Position numbers and translations under genes: made by a program
The notes under the pieces: generated by a model
The model's database searches: none
Seen by the model: only the letters and a program-made list of their open reading frames with translations
Told to the model about the DNA's origin: nothing
Assembly (NCBI GenBank): GCA_964352625.1
Contig: CAYGSD010000002.1
Coordinates: 321,465 to 385,464 of the forward strand
Source: JAAEPI01 sp964352625
Lineage (GTDB): Bacteria > Bacteroidota > Bacteroidia > Cytophagales > Cyclobacteriaceae
Direction of reading: 5' to 3'
DNA: 64,000 bases
Shown here: piece after piece, positions 28,601 to 36,685 of the stretch
How the letters are laid out: each line of letters opens with the position of its first letter
Position numbering within the stretch: the stretch's first letter is position 1

Positions 28601-28982
28601 AGCGACTATTTCAGAGACCGTTATAGCCATCAATGAGGGCAATGGGCAGTTCACAGTACGCGCTCTTCCAAGCAGAGTCCAACTTTCATGTGTCTGTGGT
28701 ATTGCATGCTCAGATGTGAATAATGATGGAATTATGGACATCATTTTAGCTGGTAACAATTTTGAATTCAAGCCTCAGTTTTCGCGTCTCGACGCTAGTT
28801 ATGGAAACGTACTGTTGGGGAAAAATGACCTAGAATTTGAATGGCAAAGTCTCGATAAAAGTGGTTTCTTCGTCAAAGATGAGGTCAAGCATTTATCAAT
28901 ATTCAAAGATGCTTCTGGCAATGAATTCTACTTTGCTGCTATAAATGAGCGTGCTCCAAAAGTCTTTAGACTAAATAAGTAA
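25650..28982 (+). CDS. FG-GAP/VCBS repeat lipoprotein with ASPIC/UnbV domain (copy 2)
   Basis: 1110 residues, paralogue of the previous protein with the same order: lipobox IYSCGK near residue 20, FG-GAP blades (DINNDGLADIYM, DINQDGLLDIYV, DYDKDGDLDAYI), a central ASPIC/UnbV block (NRQGIGARMKLYVGD, RIVWPNDKTQLL), then a second blade set. Its ATG overlaps the preceding stop (taATGa), implying translational coupling. Probably surface-anchored and calcium binding. Confidence 0.92.
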   Translation: MSRMNQLVKLVGISLLIYSCGKANVENTPTELYTLMPSSETGVTFFNQVENEKEMNIFRYRNFYNGGGVAIGDINNDGLADIYMTANMKPNRLYLNKGDFVFEEISESAGVQGIKPWSTGVVMVDINQDGLLDIYVSNSGNLEGNNHDNDLYINNGDLTFTEMANDYNLAKTGFTTHATFFDYDKDGDLDAYILNNSNIPVSSLGYAGHRHVRARDWDVPDALKGVGDLLLRNDGDTFTDVSEEAGIYGSLIGFGLGVYVTDINEDSFPDIYVSNDFYERDYLYINNQDGTFKEDITNWTSHLCLSAMGVDMADINNDGLNDIFITDMLPASDERIKSVMEFEGYNVFKLKQSKDFHQQYIQNTLQINNGNGTFSEAAYFSGVAKTDWSWAGMLFDMDNDGFKDLYVTNGLNHDLTDIDFVDFFADEVVQKLVLTGEKEDLLQIIDKMPVVSLPNYAFKNNADLTFDDVTNEWGFSLPSFSNGCAYGDLDNDGDLDLVVNNVNMEAFVYRNNTNELTNNSYLKIELKGSPKNRQGIGARMKLYVGDQIIFQEQMPSRGFQSSMEYVLTVGLGERNMVDSIRIVWPNDKTQLLREVKANQKITIDINEAEVGINTRKFNPKAQLLSEVANDLIEHKENHYNDFDHEGLIAKQLSQEGPALAIADIDGDGNQDVFIGGGKGQPGTIYLHQGGGKLTISNQKALDADSQYEDTAAAFFDVDNDGDQDLIVGSGGNEGAEKDTYKTRLYLNNGAGLFTRSAIDFSDKQMNISVIAPNDFDQDGDMDLFIGARSVPGLYGINPEHTFLQNNGDGTFTDITEKSAYDIKDAGMITDAIWWDYDEDGKEDLLTVSEWGSPLFFKNSGRRLSLEPTSLDDYHGWWLDIEKSDLDGDRDYDLVLGNQGSNTLYKASAEHPLKLWINDYDNNGTIEQITTNNYNGGDYPIHMRKELTKQLAYLKKENLKASDYSKKTIHELFSKEVIDQAIVKRATISETVIAINEGNGQFTVRALPSRVQLSCVCGIACSDVNNDGIMDIILAGNNFEFKPQFSRLDASYGNVLLGKNDLEFEWQSLDKSGFFVKDEVKHLSIFKDASGNEFYFAAINERAPKVFRLNK

Positions 28983-28993
28983 AACTGTCAGGA

Positions 28994-31900
28994 ATGAAAT
29001 ACATCTCAATCTTAATAGTAACTCTGAGTTTAGTTTCCTGCGGTGAATCACCTCTCTTTGAGAAGAAGAAAAGCACTGGTATTGAATTTCGAAATACAAT
29101 AACTGAAACTGAAGACTTCAACATTATTGATTATCTCTATTTCTATAATGGTGGAGGGGTAGCTATTGGTGATATTAATGATGATGGTTTACCCGACGTG
29201 TTCCTCTCTGGGAATCAAGTGCGAAACAAGTTATTCCTAAATAAAGGTGATTTTCAATTTGAAGACATTACGGAAATAGCCGGTATAAGTGGAGAAAGCG
29301 ATTGGAATACAGGAGCCACAATGGCGGATATAAATGGAGACGGCCTATTGGACATTTATGTGTGCGCAGTGGTTGGACTTAGAGGTTTGGGAGGGCACAA
29401 TGAACTTTTCATCAACAATGGAGATCTCACGTTTACCGAAAGATCACAGGAATTCGGATTGGACTTTGAAACCTACGGTTCCTCAGCGGCATTTCTAGAT
29501 TATGACATGGATGGGGATTTAGATATTTTTCTCCTCAATCATGCGATTCATACCCAAGAATCTTTTGGTCATGCTGATCTTAGACACAAGCGCTCTTTCG
29601 AATCCGGTGACAAGTTGCTTAGAAATGACGGGGAAAAATTTACCGATGTGAGTGAGGAGGCCGGCATTTTTGGAGGCATAAATGGTTACGGTCTTGGTAT
29701 TGCCGTGTCGGATTTTAATAGTGACGGGTACCCTGATATTTACATTGGAAATGATTTCCATGAAGATGATTATTATTATTTAAATCAGCGAGATGGCACT
29801 TTCAAAGAAAGCCTAAAGGAATATTTCGGCTTTACTTCTAGGTTTTCGATGGGGAATGATGTGGCAGACTTAAACCACGATGGAAGGCCTGATATTCTTA
29901 GTTTGGATATGCTTCCTCAGGATGAGACCGTGCTGAAGAGTTCTGAAGGAGATGATAATTTGAATATTATGAGAATTCGAACTGGCGAGTACGGATATCA
30001 TTATCAGTTCACTCGAAACATGCTGCAAATAGGAAGCGAGAGTGGTCAATTTGCCGAGACAGCATTATTAAGCGGAATTGCCGCCACAGATTGGAGTTGG
30101 AGTGGTCTTTTTGCAGATTACGATCAGGACGGAGAGCAAGATTTGTTTGTGGCAAATGGAATCCCCCGAAGACCTAATGACCTGGATTACATACGATTCG
30201 TTTCGGATGATCAAATCAAGAATAAAATAGGAACCACCAAACTCGTAGACCAAAAGGCACTTGAGATGATGCCATCAGGCGCTGTTCAAAACTTTTTGTA
30301 CAAAGGGGCTGATAATTTGACATTCACCGATAAGTCGAAAAGCTGGCTTCCTGACGAAAAGCAATTTTCCACTTCAGTGGCCATAGGAGATTTAGATCTT
30401 GATGGGGATTTGGATATGGTGATTAACAACGTGAATGGGGAGGCTTCCATCTATCAAAACCAAACCAACGAATCTGCGAATTACCTTAAGATAAGTTTTG
30501 ACTTAGAAGGTAAGAATGCGTTTGGCCTAGGCACCAAAGTTTTTGCCTATACGGATGGCAAGCTCCATTTCAAAGAATTATACACGGTAAGAGGGTTTCA
30601 GGCCTCTTCTGAGCCAGTCCTTCATTTTGGTTTTGGAGAAACAACCATGATTGATTCATTAAGAATTATATGGCCTGATAACACGACCCAGGTGCTGCAG
30701 GGTGTTCAGACCAATCAGCTCTTAGAGGTCAGTAAAAAGAACCCTCAACTATATAATTATCCCAAAAGAACGGCCCGCAAGAAATTTCATAAAGTGGAGG
30801 ACATGCTGGGTATCAACTTCACACACAAGGAAGATCCTTACATAGATTTTGACCGCCAAAAGCTAATGCCCTACCAGGCATCTGATAGAGGGCCAGCCAC
30901 TGCCGTTGGAGATTTGAATGGAGATGGTCTTGAAGATATCTTTTTTGGAGGATCAAAGCACACCGCTTCAGTGATCTATTTTCAATCTGAATCAGGATTT
31001 GTCAATGCTGGTTTACTGGACCTGGATTCGGCTAAAGAAGATATTTCGGCGATAATCTCTGATTTCAACGGCGATCAAAAAAATGATTTGATAATTGGTA
31101 CGGGCGGTGCTGACTATTATGGTAAAATGGATCAGCTCTTAGATGCTATTTACTACTTTGGTGATGAAAGGCCTACTAGAGAGACGCTTACAGAAGCCTA
31201 TGAAAATGCCACTATACTAATTGAAAATGATTTTGATCAGGATGGTGATTTGGACGTTTTTGTTGGAAACCATGTCGTAACGAATGATTTTGGGAAAATT
31301 CCGATTTCAACTTTGTTAGAAAACAAGAGTGGTCAATTCGTAGTTAAAGACCAATGGGAACTCGGCATGGTTACCGACGCAAAATGGGCAGATTATGATG
31401 CCGATGGCGATCAGGATTTAATAGTGGTAGGGGAGTGGATGACTCCAAAAGTGCTAATTAATGACTACAGTGCTTTTTCCGTTAAGCCGCTGATCGAAGG
31501 TCTCTCTGGACTATGGCAAGCGGTAGAACCATTCGACATTGACGAAGATGGAGACTTGGATTTTTTGCTCGGAAACTGGGGACTCAATTCAAAGTTCAAT
31601 GCTTCCAAGGACTTTCCGCTTAGAATGTACTATTCGGATTTTGATGGGAATGGTAGTTCTGAAACAATCCTAGCGGCAGCAAAGGAAGGGAAGTACTATA
31701 CTTTAGAATCAAAGAATGGCCTAACAGAGCAACTCGTATACCTTAGAAAGAAGTACACTGACTATAAGAGCTTTGCCGGAAAGACGGTCGAAGAAATATT
31801 TGAAAGCTCTTTGGATGAGGCCACTTTATTCGAGGTTTCGCAGCTTCAGAGTGGATTCCTTCGAAATGAGAACGGAAATTTTGTATTCGTTCCTTTTGAA

Positions 31901-32194
31901 ATTGAACTTCAACTATCCCCGATTTTGGAGTTTTTATCCTATGATTTTGACGAAGACGGAAAGGTCGAGGTGCTATCTGCAGGAAACTATTTTGGAGTGA
32001 AACCATACCATGGTCGTTTTGGGAGTTTTAATGGGGCAATGATTGAATCTGATTGTGAAATTAGGTATGGAGATGAACTAGGCCTGGACTTTCTAAACAA
32101 GTCAATCAGACATTTGAATGTAATTACAGTACAAGGAGAAACGTACCTAATTGCAACAGTGAATAACGGACGGGCGCAAGTCTACCAATTTTAG
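28994..32194 (+). CDS. FG-GAP/VCBS repeat lipoprotein with ASPIC/UnbV domain (copy 3)
   Basis: 1066 residues, third paralogue. Lipobox LVSCGE near residue 16; blades DINDDGLPDVFL, DINGDGLLDIYV, DYDMDGDLDIFL; ASPIC/UnbV segment FGLGTKVFAYTDG and RIIWPDNTTQVL; C-terminal blade set. It starts 11 bases after copy 2. Three tandem copies point to local duplication followed by divergence; whether they form one surface complex or serve different ligands is unknown. Confidence 0.92.
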   Translation: MKYISILIVTLSLVSCGESPLFEKKKSTGIEFRNTITETEDFNIIDYLYFYNGGGVAIGDINDDGLPDVFLSGNQVRNKLFLNKGDFQFEDITEIAGISGESDWNTGATMADINGDGLLDIYVCAVVGLRGLGGHNELFINNGDLTFTERSQEFGLDFETYGSSAAFLDYDMDGDLDIFLLNHAIHTQESFGHADLRHKRSFESGDKLLRNDGEKFTDVSEEAGIFGGINGYGLGIAVSDFNSDGYPDIYIGNDFHEDDYYYLNQRDGTFKESLKEYFGFTSRFSMGNDVADLNHDGRPDILSLDMLPQDETVLKSSEGDDNLNIMRIRTGEYGYHYQFTRNMLQIGSESGQFAETALLSGIAATDWSWSGLFADYDQDGEQDLFVANGIPRRPNDLDYIRFVSDDQIKNKIGTTKLVDQKALEMMPSGAVQNFLYKGADNLTFTDKSKSWLPDEKQFSTSVAIGDLDLDGDLDMVINNVNGEASIYQNQTNESANYLKISFDLEGKNAFGLGTKVFAYTDGKLHFKELYTVRGFQASSEPVLHFGFGETTMIDSLRIIWPDNTTQVLQGVQTNQLLEVSKKNPQLYNYPKRTARKKFHKVEDMLGINFTHKEDPYIDFDRQKLMPYQASDRGPATAVGDLNGDGLEDIFFGGSKHTASVIYFQSESGFVNAGLLDLDSAKEDISAIISDFNGDQKNDLIIGTGGADYYGKMDQLLDAIYYFGDERPTRETLTEAYENATILIENDFDQDGDLDVFVGNHVVTNDFGKIPISTLLENKSGQFVVKDQWELGMVTDAKWADYDADGDQDLIVVGEWMTPKVLINDYSAFSVKPLIEGLSGLWQAVEPFDIDEDGDLDFLLGNWGLNSKFNASKDFPLRMYYSDFDGNGSSETILAAAKEGKYYTLESKNGLTEQLVYLRKKYTDYKSFAGKTVEEIFESSLDEATLFEVSQLQSGFLRNENGNFVFVPFEIELQLSPILEFLSYDFDEDGKVEVLSAGNYFGVKPYHGRFGSFNGAMIESDCEIRYGDELGLDFLNKSIRHLNVITVQGETYLIATVNNGRAQVYQF

Positions 32195-32197
32195 GGA

Positions 32198-33082
32198 ATG
32201 AAAAAAGTTTGGTTGGTTCTTGGCTTCATAGCAGCATCTACTCTTGCATGGTACTTGTTCGTTCATTCATACGATACAAAGGCAACTTTCATAGTAGAGG
32301 CTTACCCGGGATCTGTGGTTCAAACACTTAAGACCTGGTCAAATTCGCGTGAAGATTGCAAAATAATTGATCAGGACTCCATTTTTTCCATAGAGCAAGA
32401 GGTCTCAAATGTAGGGTATACTTATAGCTTCGATTGGAACATTATTAGAAATGGAGCGGCTTCTTCAGAAGTGACTGTATTCATCTCAAAGAGAAATGGA
32501 AATGTCTTAGAAAGATTAGCTATTCCGTTCATTAACACTCCGCTTGAATCGAAAGCAAAGGAGTTGATAAGAGAGTTTCGTCTGGTTCTTACCTCTCATC
32601 TAGACAAAACAAAAGTTACCATTGAAGGAGAAGTAACATTTGACTCGACCTTTTGTGTCTGCGTTCCGATAAAAACCTCGCAGTACGGAAAGGCCTATGG
32701 TATGATGAGTCACTACAATGGTTTAAGCATGTATGTGGCCGAACAGGGCCATGAATCGTTAGGCGTGCCATTAGTAGAAATCACTTCTTGGAAAATGAAT
32801 TCAGATCAAATCGAATTCAATTTTTGTTACCCCATTGCTCCTACCAAGTCTCGAGATTCTAACTATACTTACAAGTGGCTTCCTTCCAGAAGAGCATTGA
32901 AGGCCGTGTATAATGGTAATTACATTACCTCAGATCGAGCATGGTTCCAACTCCTGACCTACGCAGCGGATAACAACCTGAAAACCACGAAGAAACCAAT
33001 TGAAGTCTTTTACGATAATCCTAATTTTGGCATTGAGGAAAATGAATGGAGAGCGGATATATTTCTTCCTATTGAATATTAA
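32198..33082 (+). CDS. Membrane-anchored GyrI-like / SRPBCC-like protein
   Basis: 294 residues, three bases after the previous stop. One N-terminal membrane segment or signal anchor (VWLVLGFIAASTLAWYLF), then a region resembling an SRPBCC-type domain (~30-130). A C-terminal half resembling GyrI/bacterial effector-binding domains follows (YGKAYGMMSHYNGLSMY; EIEFNFCYPI-like segment; RRALKAVYNGNY; IEVFYDNPNF; RADIFLPI). Such folds bind small hydrophobic molecules. Its place between surface lipoproteins and the haloperoxidase-type protein suggests handling of the same substrate. The domain call is moderate, by motif similarity only. Confidence 0.7.
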   Translation: MKKVWLVLGFIAASTLAWYLFVHSYDTKATFIVEAYPGSVVQTLKTWSNSREDCKIIDQDSIFSIEQEVSNVGYTYSFDWNIIRNGAASSEVTVFISKRNGNVLERLAIPFINTPLESKAKELIREFRLVLTSHLDKTKVTIEGEVTFDSTFCVCVPIKTSQYGKAYGMMSHYNGLSMYVAEQGHESLGVPLVEITSWKMNSDQIEFNFCYPIAPTKSRDSNYTYKWLPSRRALKAVYNGNYITSDRAWFQLLTYAADNNLKTTKKPIEVFYDNPNFGIEENEWRADIFLPIEY

Positions 33083-33086
33083 AACA

Positions 33087-34430
33087 ATGAAAAATCTAAT
33101 AGTAGTTACTGGCTTGATCGTCCTTTCATCCCTGCTTGGTTGCAATGAAAGCGATGAATACTTGAAAACATTGAACGATCGTGAAATTGTCAATCTTTCG
33201 ATGAAACAACTTACCGATGTTATCGTCCATGATATTTTCTCACCACCAGTAGCCAGTCGGATTTACTCCTATTCAAGCATAGCGGCTTATGAGGCCATGC
33301 GAGGCGGACAACCAACTCAGTTCAGAACCCTTGCAGGACAAATCACAGACCTCAAGGAGGTACCTGCTCCAGAAAATGAAGACATCAATTTTAATCTTGC
33401 CAGCATACATGCATTCCTCACGGTCGGTACCGCTTTGATCTTTTCTGAAGATAAAATGAAAGACTACCAAAGCAATCTTTATGAAAAGTTGGATGAAAAA
33501 GGATTGCCATCAGCAGTAAAGAAGGCATCCTTAGCTTATGGAGAAAAAGTAGCCAAGCACATCCTTGAATGGGCCGATAAGGACATGTACAAACAGACTC
33601 GAACATTTCCTCAGTACACCATTCAGCAGGAAGACCATCTCTGGAAACCAACCCCTCCGGATTACATGCAGGGAATTGAACCTCACTGGAACAAAATTCG
33701 AACTTTAGTATTAGACTCAGCAAGGCAGTTTGAACCAGTAGACCCCTTTCCGATGAGTATGGATGAGGAGACAGATTTTTATAAACAGCTTAAGGAAGTT
33801 TATGATGTAGGAGTGAATTTGGATGAAGAGCAAACGGAAATTGCTAAGTTTTGGGATTGTAACCCATACGTATCACACCACCGTGGACATGCGATGTTCG
33901 CTACCAAAAAAATCACCCCTGGTGGCCATTGGATAGGAATTACTGCGATTGCCTCAAGAATGGCCAATAGCACTTTTGAGGAAACCGTCAACGCATATAC
34001 TCGAACTTCAATTTCTTTATTTGACGCATTCATTAGCTGCTGGGATGAGAAATGGCGAAGTGTGGTGGTACGTCCAGAAACGCTGATCAATCAATACATG
34101 GACGAAGAATGGGTGCCCCTTCTACAAACCCCACCATTCCCGGAATATACCTCAGGCCACAGCGTGATTTCCAGAGCAGCCGCCATTACCCTTACTGATA
34201 TTTATGGTGAGAATTTTTACTTCAATGACACTACCGAGGTGGCATTTGGCCTCACCGAAAGAGATTTTAATTCCTTCTTGGAAGCATCGGAGGAAGCAGC
34301 CATTAGCCGTTTGTATGGTGGTATACACTACATGATGGCCATAGAAAATGGCGTGGATCAAGGGGAGAAAGTGGGTGAGTTTATTGTATCCAAGTTGGTA
34401 ACAGATATTCGAGAATCTTCTACTAATTAA
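33087..34430 (+). CDS. Vanadium-dependent haloperoxidase / PAP2-like lipoprotein
   Basis: 447 residues from the ATG at 33087, four bases after the previous stop; a longer frame from 33000 would overlap that gene and lacks the lipoprotein signal at its start. Lipobox SLLGCN. The vanadate/phosphate-binding signature of the haloperoxidase/acid-phosphatase superfamily is complete: Lys322...Arg329-Pro (KWRSVVVRP), PEYTSGHS with His358, and SRLYGGIH with Arg408 and His414. It may halogenate or oxidise, or act as a phosphatase; sequence does not decide. Last gene of the SusCD-linked block. Confidence 0.9.
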   Translation: MKNLIVVTGLIVLSSLLGCNESDEYLKTLNDREIVNLSMKQLTDVIVHDIFSPPVASRIYSYSSIAAYEAMRGGQPTQFRTLAGQITDLKEVPAPENEDINFNLASIHAFLTVGTALIFSEDKMKDYQSNLYEKLDEKGLPSAVKKASLAYGEKVAKHILEWADKDMYKQTRTFPQYTIQQEDHLWKPTPPDYMQGIEPHWNKIRTLVLDSARQFEPVDPFPMSMDEETDFYKQLKEVYDVGVNLDEEQTEIAKFWDCNPYVSHHRGHAMFATKKITPGGHWIGITAIASRMANSTFEETVNAYTRTSISLFDAFISCWDEKWRSVVVRPETLINQYMDEEWVPLLQTPPFPEYTSGHSVISRAAAITLTDIYGENFYFNDTTEVAFGLTERDFNSFLEASEEAAISRLYGGIHYMMAIENGVDQGEKVGEFIVSKLVTDIRESSTN

Positions 34431-34567
34431 TTTTCTAGACAGGCATCTATTTAAGATGGATAATACGTATTTCTCTTGATTTCGAGAATACTTCACTGCA
34501 ATGTGGCATGATTTTTAGTCACGAAACAAACAACCTACTTTTAATTGTCATTTGACAAAGCCTTCCT

Positions 34568-35614
34568 ATGAAAATCATTAGAATCATTTTTATCTTATTG
34601 CCTTTTTTGTCAGGGGCACAAACGACATACACCCTGTTGTCCAGCTGTGATACGGATGGTGAATGTAATTGGAACAACGGAACTTCTTGGGTAGGTGGAG
34701 TAGCTCCAAATGGCGGAACTCCAGTCAATGGTGATATTATTGTAATCCCTGAAGGAACTCGAGTCGAAGTGCAAGGCGGGGGGAATAAGACTTCAATTAC
34801 CAACCTAGTCATCTTGAAGGTATATGGAACCATTGATGTTACAACATCAAGTGCAAGACTTGAACTACTCAATACTGGGTCACTCATTCAGCTTCACTCT
34901 AATGCCCAGATATTGGGTGGTGGTGCCTCAAATAGGTTGGCGATTGGAGGTACTAGTATAAATGGGGCGGCAATAAACTCACTCACTTATCCTAATGAGT
35001 TATCAGTGGATAATATAGATGGAGGGGGATGTGCAGTTCAGGGTGATTGTGCGGACTCAGACCCACTTCCAGTAGAGCTGACCTCTTTTGATGCCTCCTC
35101 TGATGTCGATGGTATCGGACTGGTTTGGCATACTGTCTCTGAAAAGAATAATGATTATTTCTCGGTTGAGCGTTCCGAGAATGGTGCTGATTTCTACGAA
35201 ATTGGAAGGGTACAGGGAAATGGAACCACGGATATAGCTCAGGTATATTCATTCACAGACCATTCTCCTATCTCTAAAATAGAGTATTACAGATTGCGTC
35301 AGGTTGATTTTGATGGTCAGTTTGAGATTCATAAAACTGTTGTTGGCTACACAGATAAGTTATCCAGCCAAGTGGCAATTGAAATTTATCCAAACCCTGC
35401 TTCAGAAAAAGTGACCTTAAAGACCGTTCAACCTGTCATGTATAATTTCATAAGGTTGGTTGATCAGTCTGGAAAAATTGTAGCTGATTTTGACACCAAA
35501 ACGGATGGGTTAAGATTGGAGCGTGATCTTCCTAAATTGAGGGGTGGCATTTACTTTATAAAGTATGAGGCCACATCCGGAGTTTCCGGAACGCAGAAAT
35601 TGATGATCAGGTAG
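34568..35614 (+). CDS. Secreted protein with G8-like beta domain and type IX sorting domain
   Basis: 348 residues. Signal peptide (IIFILLPFLSGAQ). Residues ~30-150 form a parallel-beta, Gly/Thr-rich region resembling a G8/beta-helix domain (WNNGTSWVGGVAPNGGTPV, GTIDVTT, ARLELLNTGSL). Residues ~165-260 contain a fibronectin-like spacer (LPVELTSFDAS, GLVWHTVSEKNNDYFSVERS). The last ~75 residues are a type A T9SS C-terminal sorting domain (IEIYPNPASEKV, GGIYFIKYE, KLMIR). It is exported by the Por system to the surface; ligand unknown. Followed by its own terminator. Confidence 0.88.
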   Translation: MKIIRIIFILLPFLSGAQTTYTLLSSCDTDGECNWNNGTSWVGGVAPNGGTPVNGDIIVIPEGTRVEVQGGGNKTSITNLVILKVYGTIDVTTSSARLELLNTGSLIQLHSNAQILGGGASNRLAIGGTSINGAAINSLTYPNELSVDNIDGGGCAVQGDCADSDPLPVELTSFDASSDVDGIGLVWHTVSEKNNDYFSVERSENGADFYEIGRVQGNGTTDIAQVYSFTDHSPISKIEYYRLRQVDFDGQFEIHKTVVGYTDKLSSQVAIEIYPNPASEKVTLKTVQPVMYNFIRLVDQSGKIVADFDTKTDGLRLERDLPKLRGGIYFIKYEATSGVSGTQKLMIR

Positions 35615-35637
35615 TAGATAAGAAAATAGAATTTAAG

Positions 35638-35666
35638 AGGTTACCTTAGTAGGGTAACCTTTTTTT
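35638..35666 (+). terminator. Intrinsic terminator abutting the next start codon
   Basis: Stem AGGTTACC / GGTAACCT with a seven-base loop and a run of seven T. The ATG of the following gene begins at 35667, immediately after the T run, leaving no room for a separate promoter between them. Confidence 0.85.
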
Positions 35667-36212
35667 ATGAAAAAAATAGCTGTCTACTGCGGGTCGAAAA
35701 TTGGAAACGATCCTGAATATTCGAAAGCTGCCGTCACTTTAGGAGAAAAATTTGTTGAGCAAGGAATTGAATTGGTGTACGGGGGTGGAGCCATTGGTCT
35801 AATGGGAGTTATCGCCGATTCAATACTAGAAAAAGGGGGTAGGGTAACTGGCGTTATACCGGAGAAGCTCTATGAAATGGAGGTGGCTCACATGGGATTA
35901 ACAGAGCTTTATCGCGTCAAAACTATGCATGAGCGAAAGGCGTTGATGGCGGACCTAAGCGATGGTTTCATTGCTATGCCAGGAGGAATCGGCACACTTG
36001 AGGAGCTAACTGAGGTAATGACTTGGGCACAGATTGGCTATCATACCAAGCCCTGTGCTCTTCTCAATGTGGTTGGCTATTACGATCACTTTATCTCTTT
36101 TTTTGATGAAATGGAGAACAAGGGGTTTTTATATCTGCCCATTCATGAACAGTTAATTATTGAAAGTGATGTGGAGGTGTTAATGGAACGTATGCTCCAT
36201 CAGAAGGACTAA
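35667..36212 (+). CDS. LOG family protein (nucleoside 5'-monophosphate phosphoribohydrolase)
   Basis: 181 residues, usual LOG length. Rossmann-like fold with VYGGGAIGLMG and the diagnostic PGGIGTLEE motif, plus the MHERK segment. Members cleave cytokinin riboside 5'-monophosphates or other nucleotides at the N-glycosidic bond; the older label is lysine decarboxylase-like. In bacteria the role is probably nucleotide salvage or clean-up. The start codon touches the T run of the preceding terminator. The stop overlaps the convergent EVE gene by four bases. Confidence 0.93.
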   Translation: MKKIAVYCGSKIGNDPEYSKAAVTLGEKFVEQGIELVYGGGAIGLMGVIADSILEKGGRVTGVIPEKLYEMEVAHMGLTELYRVKTMHERKALMADLSDGFIAMPGGIGTLEELTEVMTWAQIGYHTKPCALLNVVGYYDHFISFFDEMENKGFLYLPIHEQLIIESDVEVLMERMLHQKD

Positions 36213-36622
36213 TTCGGACGCTCGCTCATCTCAATAATAATATCAAATTCTTCAGACCGCACCGGCTGCACAGATAGTCTTGAGTGAGTTGCCAATACCA
36301 TTTTTTCTAAACGCTCATCAGCTTTCACCTCCGCAAGCGTCACAGGTCTATTTAGTTTTCTGACCGGTACCACATCCATTACATACCAGCGATGATCGTC
36401 GGTAGTTGGATCCTTGTAATACTCTTTCACCACCTCTGCTATTCCAATCACCGATTTTTCATTTACGCTATGATAAAATAGACATTGGTCGCCTACCTTC
36501 ATGGCCTTAATGTTATTTCGAGCTTTGAAGTTTCTCACTCCGTCCCAGTGGTCTCTACCCTTTTTCACCAAATCATCCCAGGAATAGGTGTTGGGTTCTG
36601 ACTTTATTAACCAATAGTTCAT
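36209..36622 (-). CDS. EVE domain protein (modified-base binding, thymocyte nuclear protein 1-like)
   Basis: 137 residues from the ATG at 36622, giving the classic EVE start MNYWLIKSEPNTYSWDDL. The longer frame to 36850 runs across the divergent gene and is rejected. Motifs include WDGVRNFKARNN, GDQCLFYHS and the C-terminal THSRLSVQPV. EVE/PUA-like domains bind modified cytosine or thymine bases in DNA or RNA; in bacteria they are often linked to restriction of modified DNA or RNA modification. Here it stands alone, divergent from a glycosyltransferase gene. Confidence 0.93.
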   Translation of the reverse strand: MNYWLIKSEPNTYSWDDLVKKGRDHWDGVRNFKARNNIKAMKVGDQCLFYHSVNEKSVIGIAEVVKEYYKDPTTDDHRWYVMDVVPVRKLNRPVTLAEVKADERLEKMVLATHSRLSVQPVRSEEFDIIIEMSERPN

Positions 36623-36685
36623 TTTGAAAATCGTTTGACTAAATCTACTAAGAATGAGTAATACACTTAGCCTATTTTTACGCAG

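Noticed and set aside
33000..33086. Upstream extension of the haloperoxidase-type frame to 33000
   Set aside because: It overlaps the preceding gene by 83 bases and would bury the lipoprotein signal; the ATG at 33087 gives a clean lipobox.
34441..34475. Weak hairpin CATCT / AGATG after the haloperoxidase gene
   Set aside because: The stem is only five base pairs and no T run follows.
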